Assembly (NCBI GenBank): GCA_024236215.1
Contig: JACKKX010000001.1
Coordinates: 310,001 to 374,000 of the forward strand
Source of the DNA: Novosphingobium sp.
GTDB taxonomy: Bacteria; Pseudomonadota; Alphaproteobacteria; Sphingomonadales; Sphingomonadaceae
Direction of reading: 5' to 3'
DNA: 64,000 bases
Shown: positions 34,701 through 43,336 of the stretch, piece by piece
Layout of the letters: every line of letters begins with the position of its first letter
Numbering within the stretch: the stretch's first letter is position 1
The notes under the pieces: model-generated
Seen by the model: only the letters and a program-made list of their open reading frames with translations
Database searches by the model: none
What the model was told of the DNA's origin: nothing
Program-made: the position numbers and the translations under genes

Positions 34701-35399
34701 ATGAGTGCCACCCACCTTGCCAGTCGCGCCGTGATCCGCCTTGCGGGAGCAGATGTGCGCGGCTTCCTGCAAGGGCTGGTGACCAATGATGTGACCGGCC
34801 CGCTTCCGGTCTGGGCCGCGCTGCTCAGCCCGCAAGGCAAGGTGCTGTTCGATTTTCTGGTCTGGTCAGATGGCGAAGACTTGCTGCTCGATTGTGAGGC
34901 AGCGCAGGCCGAGGCGCTGGTCAAACGGCTGGCGCTCTACCGGCTGCGCCGCCAGATCGCGATCGCGATCGACCCTGCACTGGCGGTCCATTGGCGGGCC
35001 GAAAGCGGCCCGTCACCCGATCCGCGCCTGCCCGATCTGGGGCAACGCTGGCTGGGCATACCGGAGAGCGAAAGCACAGAAGATCAATGGCTTGCCTATC
35101 GCCTCTCGCACGGGGTCTGCGAAGGTTCGGCTGAGCTGGGCGATCTGCTGTGGCTCGAATGCAATGCCGCCGAGCTGAATGGGGTCTCTTTCACCAAGGG
35201 CTGTTACATCGGGCAGGAAAACACCGCGCGGATGAACTGGCGGCAGAAGGTCAACCGGCGGCTGGTGGTTGTGCCGCTGGGAAATAGCGACCCCGCGCGG
35301 CGGCGCGCGGCATACCCCGCTCTGGGGTTGGCGGTCGATCACCTGCGGATCGAGGACATTCCCGAAACGCTGCGCCCGGCCTGGCTTCAGCAGGGCTGA
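34701..35399 (+). CDS. ygfZ: YgfZ-type folate-binding Fe-S cluster maintenance protein
   Basis: A 232-residue GcvT-fold protein with the YgfZ signature KGCYIGQEN near residue 170 and the N-terminal motif FLQGLVTNDV. It uses a folate to help assemble or repair Fe-S enzymes such as MiaB. It is shorter than E. coli YgfZ (326), as usual in alphaproteobacteria. The 3' end overlaps the convergent tetR gene by 13 bases. Confidence 0.92.
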   Translation: MSATHLASRAVIRLAGADVRGFLQGLVTNDVTGPLPVWAALLSPQGKVLFDFLVWSDGEDLLLDCEAAQAEALVKRLALYRLRRQIAIAIDPALAVHWRAESGPSPDPRLPDLGQRWLGIPESESTEDQWLAYRLSHGVCEGSAELGDLLWLECNAAELNGVSFTKGCYIGQENTARMNWRQKVNRRLVVVPLGNSDPARRRAAYPALGLAVDHLRIEDIPETLRPAWLQQG

Positions 35400-35983
35400 A
35401 CCGGCGGGAACAGCCCGGCTTCCTGCGCCGCAGCCATCAGCATGGTGCGCGCGGTGGCCCGCGCGGCATCACGCGGCAGCCCGAGCGAGCGGGTCAGCGC
35501 CTCGCCGATCAGCGCATCGCCCAGCGCGAGCAGCACCAGCGAGTGCGACGCCGGCTTCATCTTGCCGGTCCCGGTTTCATCGAGTTCGTCGACCAGATCG
35601 TGGATCGTCTCGACCAGCGGATCGAGCGCATCCTCGTTGCCGTTGAGCAGCATCCAGGTTGCCAGCGCGGCACCGCCGCCCTGATCGAAGGCATCGAAGG
35701 CCAGATCGACCACCTGCCCCGGGGTGCCCTCACCCGCGCGGGTCGCCTTCACCGCATCGGCGATTACATCGCAGACCTGCTGCGCATGATAGGCCGCCAG
35801 TTCCTTTTGCAGACCCGCCGCCGAGCCGAAATGGTGCAGCAGATTGGCATGGGTGCGTCCGATTCGCGATGCCACCGCCTTGAGCGTCACCGCCTGCGGC
35901 CCCAGCTCGATCAGCAGCGCGCTCGCCGCTTCAAGCGCGGCAAGGCGGCTTTCTTCCTGGGTCAGGCGCTTTCTTATTGACAT
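35387..35983 (-). CDS. TetR-family transcriptional regulator
   Basis: A 198-residue protein with a TetR HTH (ELGPQAVTLKAVASRIGRTH, ANLLHHFGSAAGLQKELAAY) and an all-helical ligand domain. It is divergent from the PF10118 gene with only 28 bases between start codons, so it most likely regulates that gene and itself. The gap contains the palindrome GTAAGTTAC (35988-35996) and a TTAC...GTAA pair. Confidence 0.9.
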   Translation of the reverse strand: MSIRKRLTQEESRLAALEAASALLIELGPQAVTLKAVASRIGRTHANLLHHFGSAAGLQKELAAYHAQQVCDVIADAVKATRAGEGTPGQVVDLAFDAFDQGGGAALATWMLLNGNEDALDPLVETIHDLVDELDETGTGKMKPASHSLVLLALGDALIGEALTRSLGLPRDAARATARTMLMAAAQEAGLFPPVQPC

Positions 35984-36011
35984 CGGTGTAAGTTACTCTA
36001 GATTGGTAAGC
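35984..36011. promoter_or_regulatory. Candidate TetR operator between tetR and PF10118 genes
   Basis: The entire 28-base gap between the divergent start codons holds GTAAGTTAC at 35988-35996, a 9-base palindrome around a central G, and a second GTAA at 36006-36009 paired with the TTAC. The gap is too short for two full promoters, so one or both promoters must extend into coding sequence, and a repressor bound here would block both. Inference from position and symmetry. Confidence 0.45.
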
Positions 36012-36914
36012 ATGAACGCGCAAACCAAATTCCCCCCCGCCGTAGATGCCCAGCCCGTTTCGGGCAAGCTGGACGTTCCCACCCCCGCCGATCTCGCGAT
36101 CACCGTGCGCGACGAGCGCTTCCTGCGCGAACGTAAGCCGGGTCGCTGGTGGCTCAACAACGATCCGATCGCCTCGTGCTGGCACAACGCCCTTTCCGCG
36201 ACATTCCCGCGCGGCGAGGCGATGTTCATCGAAGCGGTCAAGGCCCACCGCGATGGCGTGCCCCCCAAGCTCGAGGCCGAGATCCGCGCTTTCGTCAAGC
36301 AGGAGGTCAACCACACCCGCGAACACATCGTGTTCAACAAGGCCGCCGCCGAGGCCGGCTACGACATGGATCGAATCGACCGCAGGCTGGAAGAAATGAT
36401 GCGGATGATCAAGGAACGTCCGCCGATCGTGAACCTCGCCGCGACCATCGCGCTTGAACACTACACCGCGATCATGGCGCACGAATTCCTGTCCAACCCC
36501 AAGCACTTCAAGGACGCCGACCCGGTTTGCGGGGCGATGTGGCGCTGGCACGCGATCGAAGAAATCGAGCACAAGGGCGTCGCCTTCGACACCTATCTGC
36601 ACGCCACCCGCGACTGGAGCCGGTGGAAGCGCTGGAAGCTCAAGAGCGTGATGATGTCGGTGATCACCGTCAACTTCGTGCGCAACCGCTGGAACGATAC
36701 GCTCGACCTGCTGGCGCAGGACGGATTGACCGGCTGGAAGGTCAAGGCGCGGCTGTTCTGGTACCTGTTTGGCTCGCCCGGTGTGCTGCGCAAGATCGTG
36801 CTGCCGCTGATCGCCTATTACTTGCCCGGCTTCCACCCCTGGAACCAGGACGACCGCGCGCTGATCGGCAAGGCGCAAAGCGAGTTTCCTGACGCCGCGC
36901 TGGCCCCGGCCTGA
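36012..36914 (+). CDS. Predicted metal-dependent hydrolase (PF10118)
   Basis: A 300-residue protein of the PF10118 family. His/Glu clusters suggest a metal site in a four-helix arrangement: KQEVNHTREHIVFNKAAAEA, ALEHYTAIMAHEF, MWRWHAIEEIEHKGVAFD. Biochemical function is not established. The start MNAQTKFPPAVDAQPV is chosen because it lies just after the regulatory gap. A strong hairpin terminator follows 23 bases downstream. Confidence 0.85.
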   Translation: MNAQTKFPPAVDAQPVSGKLDVPTPADLAITVRDERFLRERKPGRWWLNNDPIASCWHNALSATFPRGEAMFIEAVKAHRDGVPPKLEAEIRAFVKQEVNHTREHIVFNKAAAEAGYDMDRIDRRLEEMMRMIKERPPIVNLAATIALEHYTAIMAHEFLSNPKHFKDADPVCGAMWRWHAIEEIEHKGVAFDTYLHATRDWSRWKRWKLKSVMMSVITVNFVRNRWNDTLDLLAQDGLTGWKVKARLFWYLFGSPGVLRKIVLPLIAYYLPGFHPWNQDDRALIGKAQSEFPDAALAPA

Positions 36915-36937
36915 TCGGATTCAAGGCTCTCAAGAAG

Positions 36938-36971
36938 AAGGGGTTCCGGCCAGTGGCCGGGACCCCTTTTT
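36938..36971 (+). terminator. Rho-independent terminator after the PF10118 gene
   Basis: A 14-base-pair stem (36938-36951 with 36955-36968, one G-T wobble) with an AGT loop is followed by a T run ending at 36971. On the minus strand the same hairpin is followed by a weaker CTTCTTCTT tract, so it may also end the leftward GNAT transcript. Confidence 0.85.
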
Positions 36972-36974
36972 CGT

Positions 36975-37544
36975 TCAGGCCGCGCGCATCGGCAGGTCGG
37001 CGGGATCGTCGCCGCCATCGCAATCACACGGTGCGCCCAGCACGATGCGGTGTTCGACCGATTGGGTTTCATATCCCCGCGACAGGCTGAAGCGCCGAAC
37101 CAGCCGTCCGGTCGGGGCAAAGCCCGCCTTGCGCAGCACCGCACCGGAAGCAGGGTTGTCGATGAAATGCCCCGCCACGATCGTGCGGTGCCCCAGAACC
37201 CGGGCCAGCCGCAGCACCGCCCGGGTAGCTTCGGTGGCATAGCCCTTGCCCCAGTGCCTGCGCGCGAACCAGTATCCCAGCTCAACCTCGCCATCGGCTT
37301 CGGCCAGCCCCACGCAGCCGATCAGCTCTGCGGGATCGGAGCTGCTCGGCAGGGTCACGAAAAAGTGCGGGCAGCGCGGGTCCTGCGGCTGACCCGCAAA
37401 TCCACGCGCATCCTCGGCGGTATAGGGCCAGGGCACCTTGGCAAGGTTTCTGACCACGGCTTCATCGTCGATCCGCTCGAGCAGTTCCTGCCAGTCCTCG
37501 GGCCAGCCGGGCCTCAGGAACAGCCTCTCGCTGCGAATGAACAT
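36975..37544 (-). CDS. GNAT-family N-acetyltransferase (RimJ/RimL-like)
   Basis: A 189-residue acetyltransferase of the RimJ/RimL type (MFIRSERLFLRPGWPEDWQE, ELGYWFARRHWGKGYATEAT, DNPASGAVLRKAGFAPTGR). The acetyl-CoA P-loop is in RRHWGKGYATEA. A GNAT gene downstream of rplU-rpmA is common in sphingomonads. A hairpin-rich gap of 208 bases separates it from rpmA, so it may have its own promoter. The substrate is unknown. Confidence 0.87.
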   Translation of the reverse strand: MFIRSERLFLRPGWPEDWQELLERIDDEAVVRNLAKVPWPYTAEDARGFAGQPQDPRCPHFFVTLPSSSDPAELIGCVGLAEADGEVELGYWFARRHWGKGYATEATRAVLRLARVLGHRTIVAGHFIDNPASGAVLRKAGFAPTGRLVRRFSLSRGYETQSVEHRIVLGAPCDCDGGDDPADLPMRAA

Positions 37545-37611
37545 CGTGCATCTCCCAATTCGGAGCCCCCGCGCGGCCCCTAGAGGCCGAGCGTGACATC
37601 GCCGTTACGGT

Positions 37612-37736
37612 GCCCCCGGGGAATTCCGGGGGCCTGCGGGCAAGGGAGAGACGAAAAAAGGGAGATGGGGCGGCCCCTCTCCCTTGTCTGGCCGGTCACT
37701 CGCGGACCGGCGGGGCCATCCCATCGAGGATGGCCC
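37612..37736 (-). terminator. Two GC-rich hairpins downstream of rpmA
   Basis: Within the 208-base gap between rpmA and the GNAT gene are a 9-bp stem (37713-37721 with 37728-37736) 17 bases after the rpmA stop and a 7-bp stem (37612-37618 with 37627-37633). Neither is followed by a T run on the minus strand. They may attenuate read-through or protect the rplU-rpmA mRNA end. Nothing else is recognisable in this gap. Confidence 0.35.
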
Positions 37737-37752
37737 GTTATCGACCATCCGG

Positions 37753-38019
37753 TTATTCGGCGGCTTGTGCCATGTCGACCGAGACGTACTTGCGACCCAG
37801 CTTGCCGTCATGGAAGCGCACGCGCCCGTCGGTAAGCGCGAACAGGGTGTGATCCTTGCCCATGCCGACGTTGGCGCCCGGGTACACTTTGGTCCCGCGC
37901 TGACGGATAATGATATTGCCGCCGACCACTTCCTGGCCGCCGAACTTCTTGACGCCAAGGCGACGACCAGCCGAATCGCGACCGTTACGCGAAGAGCCGC
38001 CTGCTTTCTTGTGTGCCAT
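37753..38019 (-). CDS. rpmA: 50S ribosomal protein L27
   Basis: An 88-residue protein with the L27 start [20 protein letters not shown] and [30 protein letters not shown]27 contacts the peptidyl-transferase centre through its N-terminus. It follows rplU by 20 bases in the standard operon order. Confidence 0.98.
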   Translation of the reverse strand: MAHKKAGGSSRNGRDSAGRRLGVKKFGGQEVVGGNIIIRQRGTKVYPGANVGMGKDHTLFALTDGRVRFHDGKLGRKYVSVDMAQAAE

Positions 38020-38039
38020 CTCGAACTACTCCGGTGATC

Positions 38040-38480
38040 TTATTCGGCGGACTTGGCGGCCTTGGGGGCAGCCTTCTTCGCCGGGGCCTTCTTGGCCGGC
38101 TTTTCAGCAGCAGCCTCGGCGGCGGGGGCGGCGGCTTCGGCCTTGGGGGCGGCTTCCTTCTTGGGAGCAGCCTTCTTGGCTTCGGCGCCAACCGAAACGA
38201 TGCGCAGCAGGGTCATCTGCTGGCGATGGCCGTTGCGGCGGCGATAGTTGTGACGGCGACGCTTCTTGAAAACGATCACCTTTTCCGACTTCGCCTGGGC
38301 GATGATCTCGGCCGAAACCACCACGCCCTTGGCATCCTTGACCTCGCCGCCGTCACCGGCCAGCAGGACGTCGCCCAGGGTAATGGTCTCACCGGCTTCG
38401 CCAGCCAGCTTCTCAACCGCGATCTTGTCTCCGGCGGCAACCCGGTATTGCTTGCCGCCCGTGCGCACTACTGCGAACAT
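38040..38480 (-). CDS. rplU: 50S ribosomal protein L21 with Ala/Lys-rich tail
   Basis: A 146-residue protein. Residues 1-100 are L21 ([55 protein letters not shown]). The last 45 residues are an Ala/Lys/Pro/Glu low-complexity extension, absent from E. coli L21 (103 residues) but seen in related alphaproteobacteria. A structured leader precedes it. Confidence 0.97.
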   Translation of the reverse strand: MFAVVRTGGKQYRVAAGDKIAVEKLAGEAGETITLGDVLLAGDGGEVKDAKGVVVSAEIIAQAKSEKVIVFKKRRRHNYRRRNGHRQQMTLLRIVSVGAEAKKAAPKKEAAPKAEAAAPAAEAAAEKPAKKAPAKKAAPKAAKSAE

Positions 38481-38516
38481 GGTGCCCTTATCCGTTCATC
38501 AAACTTGCTTCGCCTT

Positions 38517-38583
38517 GCCCCCTGCAATCGCATCCGGGCAACACGCCGGACACCCCGCCACGCGGCAGGGGGCCCGAAGAAGG
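38517..38583 (-). promoter_or_regulatory. Structured leader upstream of rplU
   Basis: On the transcript strand a 9-bp stem GCCCCCTGC/GCAGGGGGC (38583-38575 with 38525-38517) encloses about 49 bases containing a second stem TCCGG/CCGGA. It ends 36 bases before the rplU ATG. This could be an autoregulatory or mRNA-stabilising element for the ribosomal-protein operon; no known L21 leader class is claimed. Confidence 0.35.
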
Positions 38584-38703
38584 GCTGCCCCTAGTCGAAG
38601 CGGGTTTGGCTGTCAACGCAAGATCGGGGGCAAGTTGCGGGCAAATCCACCCCTGCTCGACTCCCCGCTGGCATCGGCGCCGCCGCGTGCTATGGCACCG
38701 GGC

Positions 38704-39222
38704 ATGGATCGCAGGACACTCCGCTTGCTCCCGGCGCTGGCTGCGCTCGCCCTTGGCGCCTGCGCGTCGGATCGGGGCGCATACCCTACGCTGGAGCGCC
38801 GCGCGGCGGAGCGGGTCAACGGCACCGCGCCGGTGGTTTCGCCCGATACGGCACCCGCCGCACTGCCCGCGCCGCCCAGTGCGGACCTGATCGACCAGCT
38901 CGACCTCGCGCTTGCCCAGGCCCGTACCGCCGATGCGCGGTTCCGCCAGCAGACTCCGCGCACCCGCGATCTGGTTGCCAATGCCCGCGGCGCGGCGGTG
39001 GCGAGCGAGGCATGGTCGGTCGCGACCGTGGCGGTAGCGGATCTCGAATCGGCCCGCAGCGAGGCGATGACCGCGCTGGCCGATGTGGACGCGCTCTATG
39101 CCGCCGCCCGTATTGCGGGGGATGACGCCACGGCGATCGAATCGGTCCGCAGCCAGATCCTCGAAATGGTTGCCAGTCAGGATGCGGTGCTCGATTCGCT
39201 CAAGGATAGTCTAGCCATTTAG
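38704..39222 (+). CDS. Hypothetical alpha-helical lipoprotein
   Basis: A 172-residue protein starting MDRRTLRLLPALAALALGAC with a lipobox ending at Cys20; an ATG 12 bases upstream is an alternative. After a Pro/Ala linker the C-terminal 110 residues are helical and Ala-rich (DLIDQLDLALAQARTADARF, WSVATVAVADLESARSEAMT). I know no family for it. It ends by overlapping the stop of convergent moaE by 4 bases. Confidence 0.75.
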   Translation: MDRRTLRLLPALAALALGACASDRGAYPTLERRAAERVNGTAPVVSPDTAPAALPAPPSADLIDQLDLALAQARTADARFRQQTPRTRDLVANARGAAVASEAWSVATVAVADLESARSEAMTALADVDALYAAARIAGDDATAIESVRSQILEMVASQDAVLDSLKDSLAI

Positions 39223-39671
39223 CTCCAGCGCGCCTTGTCGGCGTAATCCTGCTCGCGCGGCTCGATCCAGTGCCATTGTCCGGCCCGCTTTTCGCGCTTC
39301 CAGAACCACGATTCGCTCTTGAGGTGGTCCATCGCGAAATCGGCAGCGGCAAAGGCGTCGCGACGGTGGCGCGCGGCGGCGGCAACCAGCACGATCGGCT
39401 CGCCCGGTGCCATCGTTCCCGCACGGTGCACGATCAGCAGGCCATCAAGCGCCCAGCTAGCCAGCACCGCCCTGCCCAGCGCCTCCATCCCCGGCAGGGT
39501 CAGCGGAGCGAAGTGTTGCAGCTCCAGCGCCTCGACCACGCCATCGGCGCGCACCTGGCCCAGGAAGGAAACCACCCCGCCAGCCTGCGGATGGGCCGCA
39601 GTGAAGGCCGCCAGTTCCGTTGCCGGGTCGAACGGCGCCAGGGCGAGGCGGATTTCCAGCCTAGCCTCCAC
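39219..39671 (-). CDS. moaE: Molybdopterin synthase catalytic subunit MoaE
   Basis: A 150-residue protein with MoaE motifs (GGVVSFLGQVRADGVVEALE, HRAGTMAPGEPIVLVAAAA, RHRRDAFAAADFAMDHLKSE, FWKREKR). With MoaD it converts cPMP to molybdopterin. GTG at 39671 is chosen; it overlaps the end of moaD by 11 bases. It is last in the folB-moaA-moaD-moaE operon. Confidence 0.95.
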   Translation of the reverse strand: MEARLEIRLALAPFDPATELAAFTAAHPQAGGVVSFLGQVRADGVVEALELQHFAPLTLPGMEALGRAVLASWALDGLLIVHRAGTMAPGEPIVLVAAAARHRRDAFAAADFAMDHLKSESWFWKREKRAGQWHWIEPREQDYADKARWS

Positions 39672-39897
39672 TGACCGGGGGCAGGAAAGCCAGTTCGTCG
39701 CCCGCGCCGAGTACGACCGCGCGATCTGCGGTGATCTCACCGTTGAGTGCCATCCGCACCCGTTCGCCCAGCAGCTCGACCGCCAGCGAAGGAGAAAGCG
39801 TGGCCAGCACCGCTTCGAGTGGGCCGGAAGCAACCTCGATCTCGCCCGCACCGGCCAGATCGGCAAGCTTGCCCAGAAACACCAGCCGCGCCTTCAT
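39661..39897 (-). CDS. moaD: Molybdopterin synthase sulfur carrier subunit MoaD
   Basis: A 78-residue beta-grasp protein starting MKARLVFLGKLADLAG and ending in the Gly-Gly tail (LAFLPPVSGG) that is thiocarboxylated. It supplies sulfur to MoaE. The start is one base after the moaA stop, and the end overlaps moaE, so all three are translationally coupled. Confidence 0.94.
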   Translation of the reverse strand: MKARLVFLGKLADLAGAGEIEVASGPLEAVLATLSPSLAVELLGERVRMALNGEITADRAVVLGAGDELAFLPPVSGG

Positions 39898-39898
39898 T

Positions 39899-40903
39899 TC
39901 AGCCCCCGGTAGCCGACATGTGCCGGTCCAGCGTCGGCGCCGAACCGGGGCGTTCGATCGCAAAGTGATGGCGCTCGGGCTTGATCCGCAATGCCAGGTC
40001 CAGCGCCGCGTCGAGCGCGCTTTCCGGATCGTCGCTGCGCAGCGCGGCGCGCAGGTCGACCTGCTCGATCCCGCCCAGGCAGGGGAAAAGCTGGCCGGTG
40101 GCGGTCACCCGGACCCGGTTGCAGCCCTCGCAGAAATTGCCGGTCAGCGGAGTGATGAAGCCCAGTCGTCCACCGGTTTCGGCCACATCGGCATAACGCG
40201 CCGGGCCGCCCGTGCGGTGCGCGCTTGGTGTGAGGGTGAGGCGCTGCTCAAGCCGGGCGCGCAGATCGGTGAGCGGCAGGTAATGATCGAAGCGGTCTGC
40301 ATCGATCTCGCCCAGCGGCATGACCTCGATCAGGGTCAGGTCCATCCTCTTTCCGTGGGCCCAGCCGATCAGATCGGGGATCTCCTCCTGATTGATCCCT
40401 TTGAGCGCGACGGTGTTGAGCTTGACCGAAAGCCCCGCGGCCAGCGCGGCCTCGATCCCTTCGAGCACCTGCGGCAGGCTGTCGCGCCGGGCCAGCCGGG
40501 TGAATGTCCCCCGATCGAGCGTATCGAGCGACACGTTGATCCGCCGCACGCCGGCGTCGCGCAGCGGTTCGGCGAATTCGGCCAGACGCGTGGCATTGGT
40601 GGTGAGGGTCAGCTCATCCAGCCCGCGCCCCAGTTCACGGCCCAGCGCGCGAACCAGCTCGATCATGTCGCGCCGAACCAGCGGTTCGCCCCCGGTCAGG
40701 CGCAGTTTGGTCACACCCCGGGCGATGAAACCCAGCGCCAGGCGGTGCAGTTCCTCAAGGCTGAGCACGTCCTTGCGCGGCAGGAATTGCTGGCGCTCGG
40801 GCATGCAGTAGGTGCAGCGCAGATCGCAGCGATCGGTTACCGACAGGCGAAGGTAGGACATGCGGCGCGCAAACCGATCGATCAGGGGATGGCCACTGCT
40901 CAT
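39899..40903 (-). CDS. moaA: GTP 3',8-cyclase MoaA (radical SAM)
   Basis: A 334-residue protein. The radical-SAM cysteines are Cys26, Cys30 and Cys33 ([11 protein letters not shown]); the SAM motif is [11 protein letters not shown] second Fe-S site is at the C-terminal [20 protein letters not shown]. It carries out the first step of molybdenum-cofactor synthesis from GTP; moaC is not in the window. The ATG overlaps the preceding small gene's stop (ATGA). Confidence 0.96.
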   Translation of the reverse strand: MSSGHPLIDRFARRMSYLRLSVTDRCDLRCTYCMPERQQFLPRKDVLSLEELHRLALGFIARGVTKLRLTGGEPLVRRDMIELVRALGRELGRGLDELTLTTNATRLAEFAEPLRDAGVRRINVSLDTLDRGTFTRLARRDSLPQVLEGIEAALAAGLSVKLNTVALKGINQEEIPDLIGWAHGKRMDLTLIEVMPLGEIDADRFDHYLPLTDLRARLEQRLTLTPSAHRTGGPARYADVAETGGRLGFITPLTGNFCEGCNRVRVTATGQLFPCLGGIEQVDLRAALRSDDPESALDAALDLALRIKPERHHFAIERPGSAPTLDRHMSATGG

Positions 40904-41223
40904 TGCTGCGGCAATAGCACGGCCGGTTGATCGAGAACCAGATATTGCCCGGTGATGCCTTGACAATCGGCAAGCAAAGCCAGCGCGGCCGCGATCCCCT
41001 CGTGGTCCATTGTAGCAACCGAGTTCACCCTGTTCGGCGCGGATTCGCGCGCCAGTTCTTGCGTCGCCGCCACCCGCCACATGCGGTGCATGTGCCCGGC
41101 CGGGGGAAAGGCGATCAGCAAATCGCCATCGCTCGCTCTTAGGGAAGGCAGCCAATGGGCGTGAAACGCAGCCGCAGCGCCGAGCGGATCGGCGGGAAGC
41201 GCCGCGATCCGCACCACCCGCAT
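40900..41223 (-). CDS. Small protein with similarity to the C-terminal part of short-chain dehydrogenases
   Basis: A 107-residue protein between folB and moaA, with ATGA overlaps at both ends, so clearly translated. The second half ([20 protein letters not shown], then [17 protein letters not shown]) resembles the C-terminal segment of SDR enzymes (HxxE..A.A...L.....GITGQ...D). The NAD-binding TGxxxGxG and YxxxK motifs are missing. It may be a degenerate partner of a pterin enzyme such as FolM or a structural Rossmann-like fragment. The function is unknown. Confidence 0.72.
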   Translation of the reverse strand: MRVVRIAALPADPLGAAAAFHAHWLPSLRASDGDLLIAFPPAGHMHRMWRVAATQELARESAPNRVNSVATMDHEGIAAALALLADCQGITGQYLVLDQPAVLLPQQ

Positions 41224-41594
41224 CAGCGCCGCTCGCGGGTGAGGGTGATGCCTATCTGCTCACCGTTCTCGCTGATCGCCAGCTTGACGATCTTGACCGT
41301 CACCGCCTCAACCCGCTCGTCCTGCACGAACAGCGTTTCGCAGACATGATCGGCCACCGCCTCGATCAGCTTGAAGTGGACCCCTTGGGGCAGCGCCTCG
41401 GAGGCTGCGAACTTGAGGTCCATGTAATTCTTGCTGGCCGAAAGTGGGGTATCGGCAAGGTAGCGCGGCGCGGCGCGCAGCCGCACCGATATGGTGAAGC
41501 GCAGCGGCTGGGGGCGCCCGGTTTCCTCCGAATAGATGCCGGTGAGGACATCGTGCTCGAAATCGGCGACTTCCAGGATCAGGCTATCGGCCAT
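41223..41594 (-). CDS. folB: Dihydroneopterin aldolase FolB
   Basis: A 123-residue tunnelling-fold protein ([71 protein letters not shown]). It cleaves dihydroneopterin to the folate precursor hydroxymethyl-dihydropterin. The start MADSLILEV fits the family. It heads the operon that continues into moaA, moaD and moaE. Confidence 0.9.
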   Translation of the reverse strand: MADSLILEVADFEHDVLTGIYSEETGRPQPLRFTISVRLRAAPRYLADTPLSASKNYMDLKFAASEALPQGVHFKLIEAVADHVCETLFVQDERVEAVTVKIVKLAISENGEQIGITLTRERR

Positions 41595-41715
41595 GCCCGC
41601 GCCGATGGCACGGCCCCGCCGCTCTGGCAAGCAATGTCGTCCGCCGAATGCGGCTTTGGTGGCCGCATGAAGATGCGATAGACCATCGCGAAGAAACTGC
41701 CCCCGGGAGAATAAG

Positions 41716-42444
41716 ATGCGCAGAAAAGCCTTTGTTGCCGCAGCGACCCTGATGCTTGCCACCGTGCCGATAGTGGCAGTCCACGCCACCAATTTCGCAA
41801 TCCTGCTGGGGGGGCCGCAACGCTCCGATGCCGACAAGGCCCGCGATGCCGATCGCAAACCGGCCCAACTTGTGGCCTTCGCCGGGATCAGGCCGGGGAT
41901 GAAAGTGGCCGAACTGGCTTCCGGCGGGGGCTATTTCACCCGTGTGCTGAGCCTGTCGGTAGGTTCGACCGGATACGTCTATGCCTTCGGCACCCGGGCC
42001 AACCCCGCAGTGGTGGCGATTGCCCAGGCCAGCGGCAATGTCGCGATGGTCATTGGCAAGGCCGGTGACAAGCTTGCCCCCGAGCCGGTCGATGTGGTCT
42101 GGACCACGCAGAACTATCACGATTTCAAGAACTCGAAGGTCGACGATGTCGAGACCGCGCAGCTCATCAACCGCGCCGCCTTTGCCTCGCTCAAGCCGGG
42201 CGGGGTCTACCTGGTCAGCGATCATCAGGCAGCAGCAGGTGCCGGGGCCACGCAGACCGCCACCCTGCACCGGATCGAGGATGCAACCGTGATCCGCGAA
42301 GTCGAAGCCGCCGGGTTCAAGCTTGAGGCGCGCAGCGCGGTGCTGCGCCACCCCGCCGACGATCACACGCTCAAGGTTCAGGAAAGCGGGATTCGCGGCA
42401 AGACCGACCAGTTCGTGCTGCGCTTCCGCAAGCCGCGCAGGTAG
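41716..42444 (+). CDS. Exported class I SAM-dependent methyltransferase-like protein
   Basis: A 242-residue protein with a signal peptide (MRRKAFVAAATLMLATVPIV) and a Rossmann methyltransferase domain (GIRPGMKVAELASGGGYFTR for the SAM-binding loop, DVVWTTQNYHDFKNSKVDDV, LKPGGVYLVSDHQAA). It matches a group of predicted periplasmic methyltransferases (COG4798). SAM in the periplasm is unusual, so activity and substrate are unclear. A GGGAG ribosome site lies about 7 bases before the ATG. Confidence 0.85.
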   Translation: MRRKAFVAAATLMLATVPIVAVHATNFAILLGGPQRSDADKARDADRKPAQLVAFAGIRPGMKVAELASGGGYFTRVLSLSVGSTGYVYAFGTRANPAVVAIAQASGNVAMVIGKAGDKLAPEPVDVVWTTQNYHDFKNSKVDDVETAQLINRAAFASLKPGGVYLVSDHQAAAGAGATQTATLHRIEDATVIREVEAAGFKLEARSAVLRHPADDHTLKVQESGIRGKTDQFVLRFRKPRR

Positions 42445-42448
42445 CGCT

Positions 42449-43336
42449 TCAGCCGTTTCGCCAGCGCGCGAAGATGGCGGTGGGCAGCAGGCGGCTATCC
42501 GGGCCGTCCTCGCGCACCGCCAGATCGCCATGTTCGATGGTGCCCGGCAGGTCCTTGCAAACCTCGGCCAGCAGGCCGCCGATCGCCAGCGAACTCATCC
42601 GCACGGCATAGACGGTGAGGAACAGGAAGCGGCTCCGCTCATCGAGCAAGGCGCGGCAATCCGCGATCAGGCCCGGCAGGTGTTCCTCCAGCCGCCAAAC
42701 CTCGCCCTCGGGGCCGCGCCCGAACTTGGGCGGATCGAGGATGATCCCATCATAGCGCCGCCCGCGCCGCACTTCGCGCGCGGCGAACTTGGCAGCATCG
42801 TCGACCAGCCAGCGCACCGGGCGATCCTCCATCCCGGCAAGCGCGGCATTGGCGCGGGCCTGGGCGACCGACTTTTTGCTGGCATCGACGTGCGTCACGC
42901 GCCCGTGACGGCTGAGCGCCTGGGTGCCGACCCCGGTATAGCCGAACAGGTTGAGCGTCTCGGCATCCTCTTGCCCGGCAAACTGCTCGCGCATCCAATT
43001 CCATACCGGTGCCATGTCGGGAAAGAAGCCGAGGTGGCGAAAGGGGGTGCACTGTGCGGTGAAGCGGGCCTCGTTCCAGCTTAGCGGCCAGCCATCGCGC
43101 GGCACTGCCGAATCGAGATTCCAGCGCCCGCCGCCATCCTCGTCCGACCCGGGGACGAATTCGCCGTGCGCCTGCCAGTCCGTCAGGCGCGGCGTCCACA
43201 TTGCCTGGGGTTCGGGGCGGATGAAGCGCGAGGGGCCATAGCGCTCGAGCTTGCGGCCGTGCCCGCTATCGACCAGCCCATAGTCGGCCCAGCCCTCGCC
43301 GGCGAGGATCAGGGGCTGGAGCGCAAGGTCCGCCAT
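42449..43336 (-). CDS. RlmI-like class I rRNA methyltransferase
   Basis: A 295-residue protein. The SAM loop is LNLFGYTGVGTQALSRHGRV; HVDASKKSVAQARANAALAG and catalytic DPPKFGRGPEGEVWRLEEHL follow. It resembles the C-terminal catalytic half of RlmI/RlmK-type 23S rRNA methyltransferases but lacks the PUA N-terminus. The target base is unproven. Its ATG overlaps the stop of thrC. Confidence 0.87.
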   Translation of the reverse strand: MADLALQPLILAGEGWADYGLVDSGHGRKLERYGPSRFIRPEPQAMWTPRLTDWQAHGEFVPGSDEDGGGRWNLDSAVPRDGWPLSWNEARFTAQCTPFRHLGFFPDMAPVWNWMREQFAGQEDAETLNLFGYTGVGTQALSRHGRVTHVDASKKSVAQARANAALAGMEDRPVRWLVDDAAKFAAREVRRGRRYDGIILDPPKFGRGPEGEVWRLEEHLPGLIADCRALLDERSRFLFLTVYAVRMSSLAIGGLLAEVCKDLPGTIEHGDLAVREDGPDSRLLPTAIFARWRNG

